In this document: one piece after another, positions 52,729 through 61,886 of the stretch
Position numbering within the stretch: position 1 is the first letter of the stretch
Layout: each line of letters starts with the position of its first letter
Assembly: GCF_029581275.1 (NCBI RefSeq)
Contig: NZ_CP120742.1
Coordinates: forward strand, 594,501 to 658,500
Reading direction: 5' to 3'
Source of the DNA: Micromonospora sp. WMMD1155
Lineage (GTDB): Bacteria > Actinomycetota > Actinomycetes > Mycobacteriales > Micromonosporaceae
DNA length: 64,000 nt
Notes under the pieces: generated by a model
The model's database searches: none
Seen by the model: only the letters and a program-made list of their open reading frames with translations
Told to the model about the DNA's origin: nothing
Translations under genes and position numbers: made by a program

Positions 52729-53790
52729 ATGGCGGAGGCGCTGCGGGTTGGTCTGCTGGGGTACGGGTTGGCGGGTCGGGTGTTCCACGCACCGCTGATC
52801 GCCGCGACGCCCGGGCTGCGGCTCGACGCCATCGTGACCCGCGATCCGCAGCGGCGCGAGCAGGCCGGGCAACTGTTCCCGGACGCCCGCCTGGTCGACG
52901 ACGCCGACGAGCTGTGGCGTACCCCTGACGATCTGGACCTGGTCGTGGTGGCGACGCCGAACCGGCTCCACGTGCCGATGGCGCGGGTGGCGCTCGCGGC
53001 CGGGCTGCCGGTCGTCGTGGACAAGCCGTTGGCCGCGACGGCCGCGGAGGGCCGCGCGCTCGTCGACGAGGCGACCGAGCGTGGCGTGCCGTTGACGGTG
53101 TTCCAGAACCGGCGCTGGGATGGTGACTTCCTGACCGCGCGCCACCTGGTGGAGCGGGGCGAGTTGGGACGGGTGCTGCGCTTCGAGTCCCGGTTCGAGC
53201 GTTTCCGTCCGACGATCAAGCCGGGTTGGCGGGAGCTGGCCGGTCCCGAGGAGGCCGGCGGGGCTCTCTTCGACCTGGGCGCGCACCTCGTCGACCAGGC
53301 GGTGCAGCTCTTCGGCCGGGTCGATCGCGTCTACGCGGAGGTGGACCGTCGTCGCGCGGGCGCGGCGGTCGACGACGACGCCTTCGTGGCGTTGACCCAC
53401 GCGAACGGGGTGCACTCGCACCTCTGGATGGGTGCGATCACCGCGCAGCTCGGGCCCCGCCTGCGGGTGCTGGGTGATCGGGCCGGCTACACCACGTACG
53501 GGCTGGACGTGCAGGAGGCGGCGCTGCACGCCGGTGGCCGTCCGGACCAGCCCGGCTGGGGTGAGGTCCCGCCGGAGCGGTACGGCATGCTCGGCGTCGA
53601 CGGTGAGCTGCGTCCGGTGCCGACCGAGCCCGGGTCGTACCAGAGCTTCTACGCCCAGGTGGCGACGGCGTTGCGCGACGGTACGCCGATGCCGGTGGAC
53701 CCCCGGGACTCGATCACGACCGTCCAGTTGATCGAGCTGGCGCACCGGTCGGCGGCCGAGGGTGTGGTGCTGCCGGTCCCCACCGTCTGA
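52729..53790 (+). CDS. Gfo/Idh/MocA-family oxidoreductase
   Basis: A 353-residue NAD(P)-dependent oxidoreductase: N-terminal Rossmann domain with VGLLGYGLAGRVFHAPLI, WRTPDDLDLVVVATPNRLH and DKPLAATAAEG (EKP-type catalytic Lys region), then the C-terminal beta-sheet domain with FQNRRWDGDFLTA and GGALFDLGAHLVDQAVQLFG. The family acts on sugars or inositols. Single gene, substrate unknown; GAGATGGGGG precedes the ATG. Confidence 0.85.
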   Translation: MAEALRVGLLGYGLAGRVFHAPLIAATPGLRLDAIVTRDPQRREQAGQLFPDARLVDDADELWRTPDDLDLVVVATPNRLHVPMARVALAAGLPVVVDKPLAATAAEGRALVDEATERGVPLTVFQNRRWDGDFLTARHLVERGELGRVLRFESRFERFRPTIKPGWRELAGPEEAGGALFDLGAHLVDQAVQLFGRVDRVYAEVDRRRAGAAVDDDAFVALTHANGVHSHLWMGAITAQLGPRLRVLGDRAGYTTYGLDVQEAALHAGGRPDQPGWGEVPPERYGMLGVDGELRPVPTEPGSYQSFYAQVATALRDGTPMPVDPRDSITTVQLIELAHRSAAEGVVLPVPTV

Positions 53791-53826
53791 CGTCGCCGCG
53801 CCGGAACCGATCTGACCTGGACTGCC

Positions 53827-53851
53827 GGGGCAGGCCCTCAGGGCCCACCCC
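53827..53851 (+). terminator. Terminator hairpin
   Basis: GGGG-CA-GGCCC pairs with GGGCC-CA-CCCC around a short loop, 37 bases after the Gfo/Idh/MocA stop. Confidence 0.6.
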
Positions 53852-53894
53852 GGTCACCAGATGGACGGAAACGGTCCAACTCGGTCAGAAACCC

Positions 53895-55097
53895 ATGCAA
53901 GTATGCGATTCTCCACCGGTGAACGATGTCAAGGTCACCACGTTGGACTCCCCGAGGAGCGCACCCGGGGTGAGGGGTCGTGTGGACCACCTCGACGGCA
54001 TCCGCGGCATCGCCATCCTGGCGGTCTGCGCCGTCCACTGGATCGGCCAGCGGCTCCCCGGCTTCGAGGGTGGCTACATCGGAGTCGACCTCTTCTTCGT
54101 CCTCAGCGGCTTCATCATCACCACGCTGCTCGTCAAGCGGGTGCAGCCGTACGGGCGCTTCCTCCGAAACCGCGTACGGCGGCTCTACCCACCGCTGGTC
54201 GGCGCGCTAATGGGCATCACCGCGCTGACCTGGCTGCTACCCGACAGCGCCCTCTCCCCGGAGACGCCCCTGCGCCACGGTCTCGTGGCCGCGGTCCAGG
54301 CGTCCTCGCTGTGGATCACACTGGGCGGCGCCCCGATCGACCCCTTCTCGATGACGTGGTCGCTCTCGGTGGAGTGGTACTTCTACCTGCTCTGGCCCCT
54401 GGCGGTGCTGCGGCTCCGCCGCCTGCCGGCGGCCCGCGCCGCACGCCTCACACTGCTCGCCGCCGGGGGTGTCTATCTCGTCGCGGCCGTCCAGCCCGGC
54501 TGGTGGTTCTACTATGGCCCCCTCGCCCACACCAGCGAACTGCTGGTCGGCGCCGCGATCGCCTTCCCGCTGGCCCACGGCTGGACACCGAGGCTCCGGA
54601 TCGACGGTCGCCTCCTCCTGGTGGCCGCGTTCACGTTCGTGGCACTGTGGACGACGTTCGGCAGTGATCCCTACTCGCCAGCCTACCGCCTGGTCGCACT
54701 CCCGCTGACCGTCGGCTGTGCCGTGCTGTTCATCCTCTCCGGCTACGAGGCCCGTCCGCCGGGCCCGGCTCGGCTGCTGTCCTGGCGACCGCTGGTGGCG
54801 GCCGGGCGGATCAGTTACAGCCTCTACCTCTGGCACACCCTCCCCATCGTGCTGCTGAGCAGGAACTGGCTCGGCCTGCCCAGCATCACGGTCGGCGTGA
54901 TCGGCATCGGCATCGCGGTGGGAGGCACCGCCCTCAGCTACCACCTGCTGGAACGGCCGTTCCTGCGGCCGCGCGGCAACGAGTTGTCGGTGAGCCGCGA
55001 GCAGGCGGCGGCCTCGTCCATCCGCCCCCGCGGCGCGCACCGACCGGAGCGGGTCGCGGCCGGGGCACCCGGGCGCGGGGCGGTCCTCCTCCCCTGA
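53895..55097 (+). CDS. OafA/YrhL-type membrane acyltransferase
   Basis: A 400-residue acyltransferase-3 protein with about ten membrane helices. The first helix carries RVDHLDGIRGIAILAVCAVHW with the family's catalytic His, followed by GVDLFFVLSGFIITTLLV, RRLYPPLVGAL, TWSLSVEWYFYLLWP and ISYSLYLWHTLPIVL. These enzymes O-acetylate surface polysaccharides or wall polymers. ATG at 53895 is used; GTG at 53919 is an alternative. The C-terminal 50 residues are cytoplasmic and Arg/Ala-rich. No SGNH partner domain, unlike OatA. Confidence 0.85.
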   Translation: MQVCDSPPVNDVKVTTLDSPRSAPGVRGRVDHLDGIRGIAILAVCAVHWIGQRLPGFEGGYIGVDLFFVLSGFIITTLLVKRVQPYGRFLRNRVRRLYPPLVGALMGITALTWLLPDSALSPETPLRHGLVAAVQASSLWITLGGAPIDPFSMTWSLSVEWYFYLLWPLAVLRLRRLPAARAARLTLLAAGGVYLVAAVQPGWWFYYGPLAHTSELLVGAAIAFPLAHGWTPRLRIDGRLLLVAAFTFVALWTTFGSDPYSPAYRLVALPLTVGCAVLFILSGYEARPPGPARLLSWRPLVAAGRISYSLYLWHTLPIVLLSRNWLGLPSITVGVIGIGIAVGGTALSYHLLERPFLRPRGNELSVSREQAAASSIRPRGAHRPERVAAGAPGRGAVLLP

Positions 55098-55108
55098 GCG
55101 CGAGGATG

Positions 55109-55276
55109 TCACTCCTGGCGAGGGTTCCCCTCGGAGGGCGCCTCGTCCGGGGCTCGCGCGTCGTCGTCGGTCAGCGCGTCGTCGTCGGACGAGGCGGCGA
55201 GGTCGGCGAGTAGGCGCTCGGCCTCCCGGACCTCCTCGTCGAGCCTGGGGTTCTCCTCAGCGGGACCCTGCGACAT
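55109..55276 (-). CDS. Small acidic protein, unknown
   Basis: A 55-residue acidic protein (LDEEVREAERLLADLAASSD, then DDDALTDDDARAPDE). GGAGGT 6 bases before the ATG supports translation. It contains no membrane segment and is probably helical then disordered. Its end lies 11 bases from the acyltransferase stop. Family not recognised. Confidence 0.5.
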   Translation of the reverse strand: MSQGPAEENPRLDEEVREAERLLADLAASSDDDALTDDDARAPDEAPSEGNPRQE

Positions 55277-55353
55277 GGGCGACCTCCATCGGGCACGACC
55301 GGCAGACCTCCGTGTACCCGACCTCGGGGCGTAGACACGAGCCCGCCGCCAAG

Positions 55354-55420
55354 CCTTGACCACGTGATGAAAGTAGCTGAATCCGCTCTGCGGGACCTAT
55401 TTCTCATCGCCTGATCAAGG
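55354..55420. promoter_or_regulatory. Inverted repeat with AT-rich centre
   Basis: CCTTGACCACGTGATGAAA (55354-55372) is complementary at 15 of 19 positions to 55402-55420. It lies about 80 bases upstream of the small acidic protein gene. The centre is unusually AT-rich for this DNA. It may be an operator or the stem of a long leader RNA. Confidence 0.4.
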
Positions 55421-55535
55421 AGGTCGAATATCGGCCGCTGAGCGTCCGGCGGACCGGTTCACCGAGCACCGGGCCGGTCGGCGCGCCCCGGGCTGCGGGA
55501 GCCCGGGAGCGTTGCCGACCCGGCCCGGTGCCGGA

Positions 55536-55757
55536 TCAGCGCTGCTTGAGCTCGCGCCAGGATGGGTGGGTGCCGCGCCAGGCGTCGGCGAGGATGGCCG
55601 CCGAGGCCCGGCTGGGGCACTGCTGCACCCGCTCACGACCCGACGCCCCACCGATCTGGGCGCGGACCTCCCAACCCTGCCCGTCAGTACGGATATACAC
55701 GTCCCTGCGCCCGCGCGGAGTCGTGTCTCCGTTCCACCAGTGCTCCTCGACCTTCAT
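55536..55757 (-). CDS. Small soluble protein, unknown
   Basis: A 73-residue protein starting MKVEEHWWNGDTTPRGRRD, with VYIRTDGQGWEVRAQIGG and RERVQQCPSRASAAILADAW; it looks like a compact beta-then-helix domain common in actinobacteria. ATG at 55757 sits after an AT-rich stretch. Single gene. I cannot name a family. Confidence 0.5.
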   Translation of the reverse strand: MKVEEHWWNGDTTPRGRRDVYIRTDGQGWEVRAQIGGASGRERVQQCPSRASAAILADAWRGTHPSWRELKQR

Positions 55758-55914
55758 TTGCCGACCGTATAGCAATTTTTGCGCAGAGGGTACGGCGCAG
55801 CAGGGTGGATACCAGGGCGATGCTCCCAATTCCGGCGCACTTCAACCTGACCGTTACCAGGGAGGAACCGCAACGGCGGCTCCTCCCTGGTCTGAGTAAC
55901 GGATCAGGCGCGAA

Positions 55915-57948
55915 TCACATGCCGCTGAGCACCCCGGCCAGGGTGTTGGCCAAGGCGTCCTGCCCGGAGGGGCTGGGGTGGGGCGAGCCCCCCTCGGCGG
56001 TGATCTGAAGGTCACCGGGAGTGAACGGTGGCGGCATCGCCACCCGGACGGCGGGGTCGAACGGGACGCCGAGCTGGATGGCCCAGTTGAGGTCATTGAT
56101 CACGCCGCGCACGCTGCCCACCCAGAGCGGATCGATCAGGGGTTGCAGTGTCGACACCGGTGCCGCCGGCAGGTACGAGTGCGTCGCGGTCGGCAGCAGC
56201 GACTTGAGCTTGGCCCAGGCGTACTGGCCGACGTCGACGTTGGCGGGAGTGATGTCGTAGTACAGCATCCACACCACCTTGTCCGCGCCGGCACCGAGCA
56301 GTGAGTTGACGATGGTGGTGGCGTCGGCGGTGATGCCGGCGTACTGCGCCGGGCCGTCGTAGCGTGGCACCCCGATGTTGATGTAGTAGTCCTCGCCGAC
56401 CGGCAGGTCGAGCCAGAAGTTGCAACCACCGCCGCTGGTGACGATGCCGGCCTTGCCTCCCACGGCGGCCCACTCGAAGCGGAACACCCCGTACGGGTCC
56501 AGGGTTTCCGCCGCGAACTCGAGACCACGACACATGGCCAGCCGGGTCAGGACCGTGGTCCAGTTGGTGTTGTTCACGCCGCCGGTGGTGGCGTGGTACG
56601 CGTCGTGCCCGTCCGCCTTGGCCTTGGCGATCCGCGCGGTGGCGAGGCCGAGCGGGCTGGCGACCCGTCCCCAGGCGTTTCCGCAGGCGTCGGGGCCGGC
56701 GCGGCCGGCGATGATGTCACCGGTGCCGTAACCGGTGCGGGCGTAGTTGTCGTAGTCGACGACGCTGCCGTCCATGTCGAAGTAGCGCCGCCCGTAGCTG
56801 TAGACGCCGTTGTTGCCGGGCATGCCACGGCCGTCGAACGAGGTCATCGGGCAGCCGGGGCCCACGCCGAAGCCGAACTGGTGGTGCGCCGAGCTGATGG
56901 AGTCCCCGGTGAGGGTCAGGACCGTGTCGTCGGAGACCGTCTGCACCTCCCGGCAGCGGATCCGGTCCTTGTTCGCGTCCACCAGGGTCGGGTTGCCGCT
57001 CACGTTCGGGCAGCCGGTCGGCGGCGGGGGTGGCGGAGGCGGCGGTCCTCCGGTAGGTCCGGTGGGCGGGTCGGTCGGATCGGTCGGCTCGGTGGGTGAC
57101 GCCGACTCGCTGGGAGACGCCGAATCCGATGGCGAGGCGCTGCCCGACGGCGACGTGCTCTCCGACGGGGAGGCACTGCCGGACGGGGACGCACTGTCCG
57201 AGGGCGAGGCACTGTCCGAGGGCGAGGCACTGTCGGAAGGCGACGCGCTGTCCGACGGCGAAGCGCTGTCCGACGGCGACGCGCTGTCCGACGGCGAAGC
57301 GCTGTCCGACGGCGACGCGCTGTCCGACGGCGAAGCGCTGTCCGACGGCGACGCGCTGTCCGACGGCGAAGCACTGTCCGACGGCGACGCGCTCCCGGAC
57401 GGCGAGGACGTACCCGAGGGCGAGGCCGAGCCGGACGGCGAGGCACTGTCGGAGGGGCAGGGCGATCCCGTGGGCGACGCGGTTCCGGTGGGCGACGCGG
57501 TCGAGGTGGGCGCTGTCGCTGTCGCTCCGGGTGCCCGCTGCACCACCGGATCGGCCGTCACCGGCGGACGGGTTTCCCGGGTCGGCGACGTCGAGGCCGA
57601 CGGCGATTCCGTCGGGTCCGGGCAGTCGGCGGTGGTGGCGGCAGCCTGGGTACGGATCTGCGCGAGCCGCGCCTCGACCTCGGCGGGGAGTTTCCCGCCT
57701 GGCTTGACGCACGGGTCGAGCAGCCAGGTCGTGCCCTCCAACTGACGGGTGCACGGCGGCGCCTCGTACGACACCGGCTCGGGCTTCGCCGCAGCGGAGG
57801 TGGGCGGGGCGCCGCCGGCCACGGTGGCGACCGCCGTGGTGACCGCCACGACCATCACCGCCACAGCGGCGGCGAAGAGGGCATTGTGGGTGTGGACTGA
57901 CCTGGTGGGTCGCGGTCCTGGCGGTCCGCTCGGATCCAGTTGGCTCAT
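55915..57948 (-). CDS. Secreted SGNH hydrolase with Pro-Ser-Asp repeat linker
   Basis: A 677-residue exported or membrane-anchored protein. An N-terminal hydrophobic segment (about 24-44) is followed by a Cys-containing region (PPCTRQLEGTTWLLDPC). Residues about 160-300 are Pro/Ser/Thr-rich, including about eleven consecutive PSDSAS units. A polyproline run (PPPPPPPPP) then leads to the hydrolase domain (about 320-677) with LTGDSISSAHHQF (GDS, nucleophile Ser), GMPGNNGVYSYG for the Gly/Asn blocks, and SPHPSPSGQDALA supplying the His. The linker probably spans the cell wall. Likely an esterase acting on wall or extracellular polymers. Confidence 0.75.
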   Translation of the reverse strand: MSQLDPSGPPGPRPTRSVHTHNALFAAAVAVMVVAVTTAVATVAGGAPPTSAAAKPEPVSYEAPPCTRQLEGTTWLLDPCVKPGGKLPAEVEARLAQIRTQAAATTADCPDPTESPSASTSPTRETRPPVTADPVVQRAPGATATAPTSTASPTGTASPTGSPCPSDSASPSGSASPSGTSSPSGSASPSDSASPSDSASPSDSASPSDSASPSDSASPSDSASPSDSASPSDSASPSDSASPSDSASPSDSASPSGSASPSESTSPSGSASPSDSASPSESASPTEPTDPTDPPTGPTGGPPPPPPPPPTGCPNVSGNPTLVDANKDRIRCREVQTVSDDTVLTLTGDSISSAHHQFGFGVGPGCPMTSFDGRGMPGNNGVYSYGRRYFDMDGSVVDYDNYARTGYGTGDIIAGRAGPDACGNAWGRVASPLGLATARIAKAKADGHDAYHATTGGVNNTNWTTVLTRLAMCRGLEFAAETLDPYGVFRFEWAAVGGKAGIVTSGGGCNFWLDLPVGEDYYINIGVPRYDGPAQYAGITADATTIVNSLLGAGADKVVWMLYYDITPANVDVGQYAWAKLKSLLPTATHSYLPAAPVSTLQPLIDPLWVGSVRGVINDLNWAIQLGVPFDPAVRVAMPPPFTPGDLQITAEGGSPHPSPSGQDALANTLAGVLSGM
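57239..57382. repeat. Four 36-base tandem repeats (two PSDSAS units each)
   Basis: Units start at 57239, 57275, 57311 and 57347. Each is GGCGACGCGCTGTCCGAC then GGCGAAGCGCTGTCCGAC; only unit 4 differs, by a single base. More diverged 18-base units flank them from about 57120 to 57440. The near-identity implies recent slippage or concerted evolution and probable length variation. Confidence 0.85.
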
Positions 57949-57982
57949 GCCGTCCTCCAGGGACTGAAGTGCACCGGTGGGT

Positions 57983-58013
57983 GTTACCGCACGGTAGGCA
58001 TGCGTCCGGTAAC
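57983..58013. promoter_or_regulatory. GTTACCG/CGGTAAC inverted repeat upstream of SGNH gene
   Basis: Seven-base perfect arms separated by 17 bases, 35 to 65 bases before the SGNH hydrolase ATG. The short gap between this gene and the LAL regulator gene makes an operator plausible. Confidence 0.4.
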
Positions 58014-58031
58014 CCGGTAGATCAGTCGTCC

Positions 58032-60695
58032 TTACCTACTGTGGACGGTCGAGTGCGACGGGTGACCTGCCACCGCCGCAGGCTGGTCGTGGCCGAGCAC
58101 GACCGCCAACTCCTTCCGGTTGCGGACACCGAGCTTGGTGAAGACCCGGGCCAGGTTGTTGTTGACGGTGTTGACGGACAGTCCGAGCCGGTCGGCGATG
58201 CTGCGGCTGGGCAGCGTCACGGCGAGCATGGCCACGTCCCGCTCCCGACGGGTGAGACTCGCCTGCTCGACACCGGGAGTGTCGGCGGCAAGCAGTGGCG
58301 TGCGCACGGACCGGCATTCCCGGGCCAGCGTCGCGGCCCGTTGGGCCACCGCCACCCGTGGTCGGCCGTGCCGGGCATACGCACGCGAAGCCGCACCGAG
58401 CACCTCAGCCGCGAGCAGGGTGTGGCCGCAGGCGACGAGGTCGTCAGCGGCCGTCTCCAGTGTCGGCCCGTCATCGCTGGCCAGACCGTCAGCCGCGCTG
58501 GCCAGCGTGGCCGCGATTCCGCCGATCCGGTCGGCAAGGTCGACCAGCCGGTCCCGCACCGGCTCCGGCTCGCCGAACCGGGCGCACTCGTAGAGCGCCA
58601 CCGCCTCGATGGTCGGCTGCTCACTGTCCCGGGCCAGGTCGGCGGCGTTGCGGGCGGTTCGGATCGCGGCGGTGAGATCGCCCTGGGCCACCTCCACCCA
58701 GGCCCGGTTCAGTTCCACCCAGGGGTGGAAGACTCGGTTGGCGGCTCGGGCCCGTGCGTCGGCCGCCGCCAGCCACCGGCGTGCTCCCGGCAGGTCACCG
58801 GCGAGGGCACGGACGCCGGCCAGCTCGGCCCAGTAGGTGCGCACCAGGTGGTACTGGTCGTTCTCCTCCACCAACGCGATGGCCTCCCGCAGGTCCGCCT
58901 CGGCGGCGTCGAGCCGGCCCTGTGTCTTGCCGATGATCCCTCGGAACCCCGCCCAGACGGCGACCATCCCTCGCGCGTCGCTGGCCACGGCGTCGCGATA
59001 GCCCTGGTCGGCCAGCTCGGCCGCCCCGGTCAGCTGTCCGGCGGCGTAACGGGCGTAGCAGAGCCCCAGGCCGACCTGGGCCTCGTTCCACGGCAGCCGC
59101 TCCGGCTCGGCGGCGAGCACCGCCCGGCCCTGCTCGGCCAGTTCCGCGGCGAGGCCGAGTCGGCCGAGCATCCCGGCCGCCGACGCCGCCCCCATTGTCG
59201 CCCAGCTCGCGGCACGGACGCCGGTGTCGGATCGGTTCAACACGGCCTGGCCCACCGTCAGCGCCGCCTCGCACCGCCCGTCGTAGAACAGCACCCACGA
59301 ACGGGTGGCCTCGGTGAGGTCGTGGCCCGGTGCGCCTTCCGGCACCATCAGCAGCGTCTCGTGTGCCTCGTCGATGCGATCGAGCCCCCAGTAGAGCAGC
59401 CCGGCCCTGGTGATCGCCCAGATCGCCAGCCGCTTGCTGCCCGACGGCGGGGTCGGCGGGAGCATGTCGAACGCCTCCTGGCTCCGTGCCTGGTACTGCA
59501 GGACCCGGGCCAGCAGCCACTGCGCCTCCCAGCCCTGCCCCGCGTCGTACGCCGTGCGGACCAACCGCTCGGCCAGGTCGATGTCGAACCGTTCGAGCGC
59601 CTGCCGAGCGGCGGCCAGCGCGATGCCCGGGTGACGAACCGTTCCGGAGCGCAGTTGCCACACCCCGGCGACCAGCGCGTCGTCGCGGCGGCGCAGCGGC
59701 ATGCTGGCCAGTACGTCGACGAGCTGCCCGAAGACCGTGCGGGCGCGGCTGGCCGGCATGCTGGCCCGTAGCGCTTCACCGTAGAGCGGGTGGGCCATGC
59801 GCAGGGCCGTCCGAGCTCCGGAGCGTTCCGCTACCGCCATGCCGCTCCGCTCGGCGGCCTCGATGGCGGCCGGGTCGGTACACCGTTCCAGCAGGGCCAG
59901 GGGCAGTGGTTCACCGCAGGCCACCACCTCGAGCACCCGCCGGGCGGCGGGTTCCAGTGCCCGCAGCCGGGCACTGACCAGCTCGGCCAGCCGAGGGCTG
60001 CCCGACGCGGTACCGCGCCAACGCCAGACTCCGCGAGACTCGCTCAACCCACCGGTGTCCATCGCGTCGGCGAGCAGCTCCCGGAGCAGCAGCGGATTCC
60101 CGTCGGCGAGGTGCGTCAGCCGACGACGGCTGATCGCGTCGAGCGGGCCGGGTGCCGCCTCGTCGAGCAGGTGCTCCACAGCGGTTGCCGGCAGAGGGCG
60201 CACGTCCAGTCGTCGGCCCGATCCGGCCCACAACGAGGTGAGGGCGTCGGAGAGCGGTTCACCGGCCCGGACCGTCGCCACCGCGACCGCCAACCCGTGC
60301 ACCGCGAGTTGGTGCAGCAGCCCGGCCGAGGGTTCGTCCAGCAGGTGCGCGTCGTCGATGCCGATCACCACCGGCCGGTCGCCGGTCCGGCGGGCGAAGT
60401 CCCGCTCCACGCTGACCACCAATCCCACCGGATCGGCACGGGGACGGGTCGGCGCGGGTATCAGATGGGAGACGGCACCGAACGGGATGGACCGCGCCGC
60501 ACCGGTCGCCGACACCCAGTGGCACTCCACGCCGTCGTCGGCGGCGCGGGCCAACGCCTCGCGCAGCAGGCGCGTCTTGCCCACCCCGGCGTCGCCGACC
60601 AGCACCAGCCCCGGCAGGCGCGCCGACACGACGTCCTCGATGGTCTTCAGCTCGTCGTCGCGCCCGACGAGTGTCCATTCGCCACGTCCCGACAT
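58032..60695 (-). CDS. LuxR-family LAL-type regulator
   Basis: An 887-residue large ATP-binding LuxR-type regulator. Residues 10-250 hold the AAA domain with Walker A VGDAGVGKTRLLR and Walker B VIGIDDAHLLDEP. A long TPR-like middle follows (about 330-790). The C-terminal HTH reads ASLTRRERDVAMLAVTLPSRSIADRLGLSVNTVNNNLARVF (about 815-875). Such proteins control catabolic or secondary-metabolite genes after ligand binding to the middle region. The ATG at 60695 has GGTGAGGG upstream; GTG at 60707 would add four residues. It may control the SGNH gene downstream. Confidence 0.88.
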   Translation of the reverse strand: MSGRGEWTLVGRDDELKTIEDVVSARLPGLVLVGDAGVGKTRLLREALARAADDGVECHWVSATGAARSIPFGAVSHLIPAPTRPRADPVGLVVSVERDFARRTGDRPVVIGIDDAHLLDEPSAGLLHQLAVHGLAVAVATVRAGEPLSDALTSLWAGSGRRLDVRPLPATAVEHLLDEAAPGPLDAISRRRLTHLADGNPLLLRELLADAMDTGGLSESRGVWRWRGTASGSPRLAELVSARLRALEPAARRVLEVVACGEPLPLALLERCTDPAAIEAAERSGMAVAERSGARTALRMAHPLYGEALRASMPASRARTVFGQLVDVLASMPLRRRDDALVAGVWQLRSGTVRHPGIALAAARQALERFDIDLAERLVRTAYDAGQGWEAQWLLARVLQYQARSQEAFDMLPPTPPSGSKRLAIWAITRAGLLYWGLDRIDEAHETLLMVPEGAPGHDLTEATRSWVLFYDGRCEAALTVGQAVLNRSDTGVRAASWATMGAASAAGMLGRLGLAAELAEQGRAVLAAEPERLPWNEAQVGLGLCYARYAAGQLTGAAELADQGYRDAVASDARGMVAVWAGFRGIIGKTQGRLDAAEADLREAIALVEENDQYHLVRTYWAELAGVRALAGDLPGARRWLAAADARARAANRVFHPWVELNRAWVEVAQGDLTAAIRTARNAADLARDSEQPTIEAVALYECARFGEPEPVRDRLVDLADRIGGIAATLASAADGLASDDGPTLETAADDLVACGHTLLAAEVLGAASRAYARHGRPRVAVAQRAATLARECRSVRTPLLAADTPGVEQASLTRRERDVAMLAVTLPSRSIADRLGLSVNTVNNNLARVFTKLGVRNRKELAVVLGHDQPAAVAGHPSHSTVHSR

Positions 60696-60806
60696 GCCGA
60701 CCCTCACCTCGCCCTCGGGACAGCCCTACCGCCCACCCTATGGGTAGGTCCGGCGCTTCCGCTCGACAGCGGTCGATGGCCGGCGAGGGCTGTCACGGGT
60801 CGACCG

Positions 60807-61886
60807 TCACCCCCGGGTGGTCAGGAGGTAGTCGTCGGCCTCGGGGCTCCAACGCAGGTCCAGCACGCCGGCGGTGGCAGCGGCCTTGCAGAACTGCAGG
60901 AAGCTGCGGTAGCCGAGCTTCTTCTCGCTGAAGTCCGGGCGGGCCCGGCGCACCTGGTTCTTCAAGCCGGACAACGCCACCGGGTTGCCGCCACTGCCCA
61001 GGTCCGCCACGACGCCCCGGAGCAGGCCGAACGCCACCTCGCGATCGCCGTGCTCGGGCAGCGAGACCTCGGGGTCGCCCTTGGCCGGGCCCTCGGCCAG
61101 CTCGACGACCGTGCGCTCGGCGAGGTGGCGCAGCAGCTCGCCGAAGGTACGGAAGCCGTAGTCCGACTCGCTGAACGTCGGGTCCTTGCGGAGCAGGGTG
61201 CGCTTGAGCCGGGATGCGGTGACCTCGCCGTTGGCGCTGCCCTGCAACCCGGCCACCGTCTGGGCGACCAGCACGGCGAGGGTGTCCACGTCCCGGCCGG
61301 GCTCCTCACCGGCGGGTCGCCGGTCCACCTCGGGCTCGGGCTCGGGCGGTCGCTGGTCGACGCCGGCCTGCCGGGCGGGATGGGCCCGCTGGCCACGGGT
61401 CGGCGGGATGTCCACGCCCTCCAGCCGGTCGTAGTAGAGGAACTCGTCGCAGGCCGGCGGGAGCAGCGCCGACGTGGATCCCTCGACCCCGACGCCGATG
61501 ACCCGTTTGTTCAGCTCGCGCAGCTTGTGCACCAGCGGCGTGAAGTCGCTGTCCCCACTGCAGATCACGAAGGTGGAGATGTAGTCGCGCTCGAACGCCA
61601 ACTCGATGGCGTCGACCGCCATCTTGATGTCCGCGGCGTTCTTGCGGGAGGCGCCCATCCGTTGCGGAATCTCGATCAGTTCGACGTGTGACCGGGTGAG
61701 CATGCGACGGTCCTCGTCGAAGTACGACCAGTCCGCGTACGCCCGGCGGACCACCACCCGGCCTCGTTCGGCCAGCGCGTCGGCGATGGGCCGAAAGTCG
61801 AAGTCCGCGCCGCCACGGTGATCGCGCGCGCCCAGCGCGAGGTTCTCGTAGTCGAGGAACAGGGCGATCCGGTCTTCTTGATCCAC
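60807..61886 (-). CDS. NYN-domain protein with two OST-HTH/LOTUS domains
   Basis: A 359-residue protein. Residues 1-150 form a NYN (PIN-like) nuclease fold: IALFLDYENLALG (Asp and Asn), KMAVDAIELAF and FVICSGDSDFTPLV for the acidic metal site, then RVIGVGVEGSTSALLPPACDEFLYYD. A linker rich in Pro/Glu leads to two LOTUS-like RNA-binding domains (about 215-270, SRLKRTLLRKDPTFSESDYGFRTFGELL, and 290-350, FSEKKLGYRSFLQFC). The pairing implies RNA binding with cleavage. GTG at 61886 is in-family; the ribosome site is weak. Confidence 0.8.
   Translation of the reverse strand: MDQEDRIALFLDYENLALGARDHRGGADFDFRPIADALAERGRVVVRRAYADWSYFDEDRRMLTRSHVELIEIPQRMGASRKNAADIKMAVDAIELAFERDYISTFVICSGDSDFTPLVHKLRELNKRVIGVGVEGSTSALLPPACDEFLYYDRLEGVDIPPTRGQRAHPARQAGVDQRPPEPEPEVDRRPAGEEPGRDVDTLAVLVAQTVAGLQGSANGEVTASRLKRTLLRKDPTFSESDYGFRTFGELLRHLAERTVVELAEGPAKGDPEVSLPEHGDREVAFGLLRGVVADLGSGGNPVALSGLKNQVRRARPDFSEKKLGYRSFLQFCKAAATAGVLDLRWSPEADDYLLTTRG

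Noticed and set aside
57120..57440. Possible CRISPR array
   Set aside because: Repeats are 18 or 36 bases without spacers, in frame inside a coding sequence, and no cas gene is present.
57969..61691. Two long plus-strand frames opposite the LAL regulator and the NYN gene
   Set aside because: They are antisense shadows with low-complexity composition; the minus-strand genes have clear domains.
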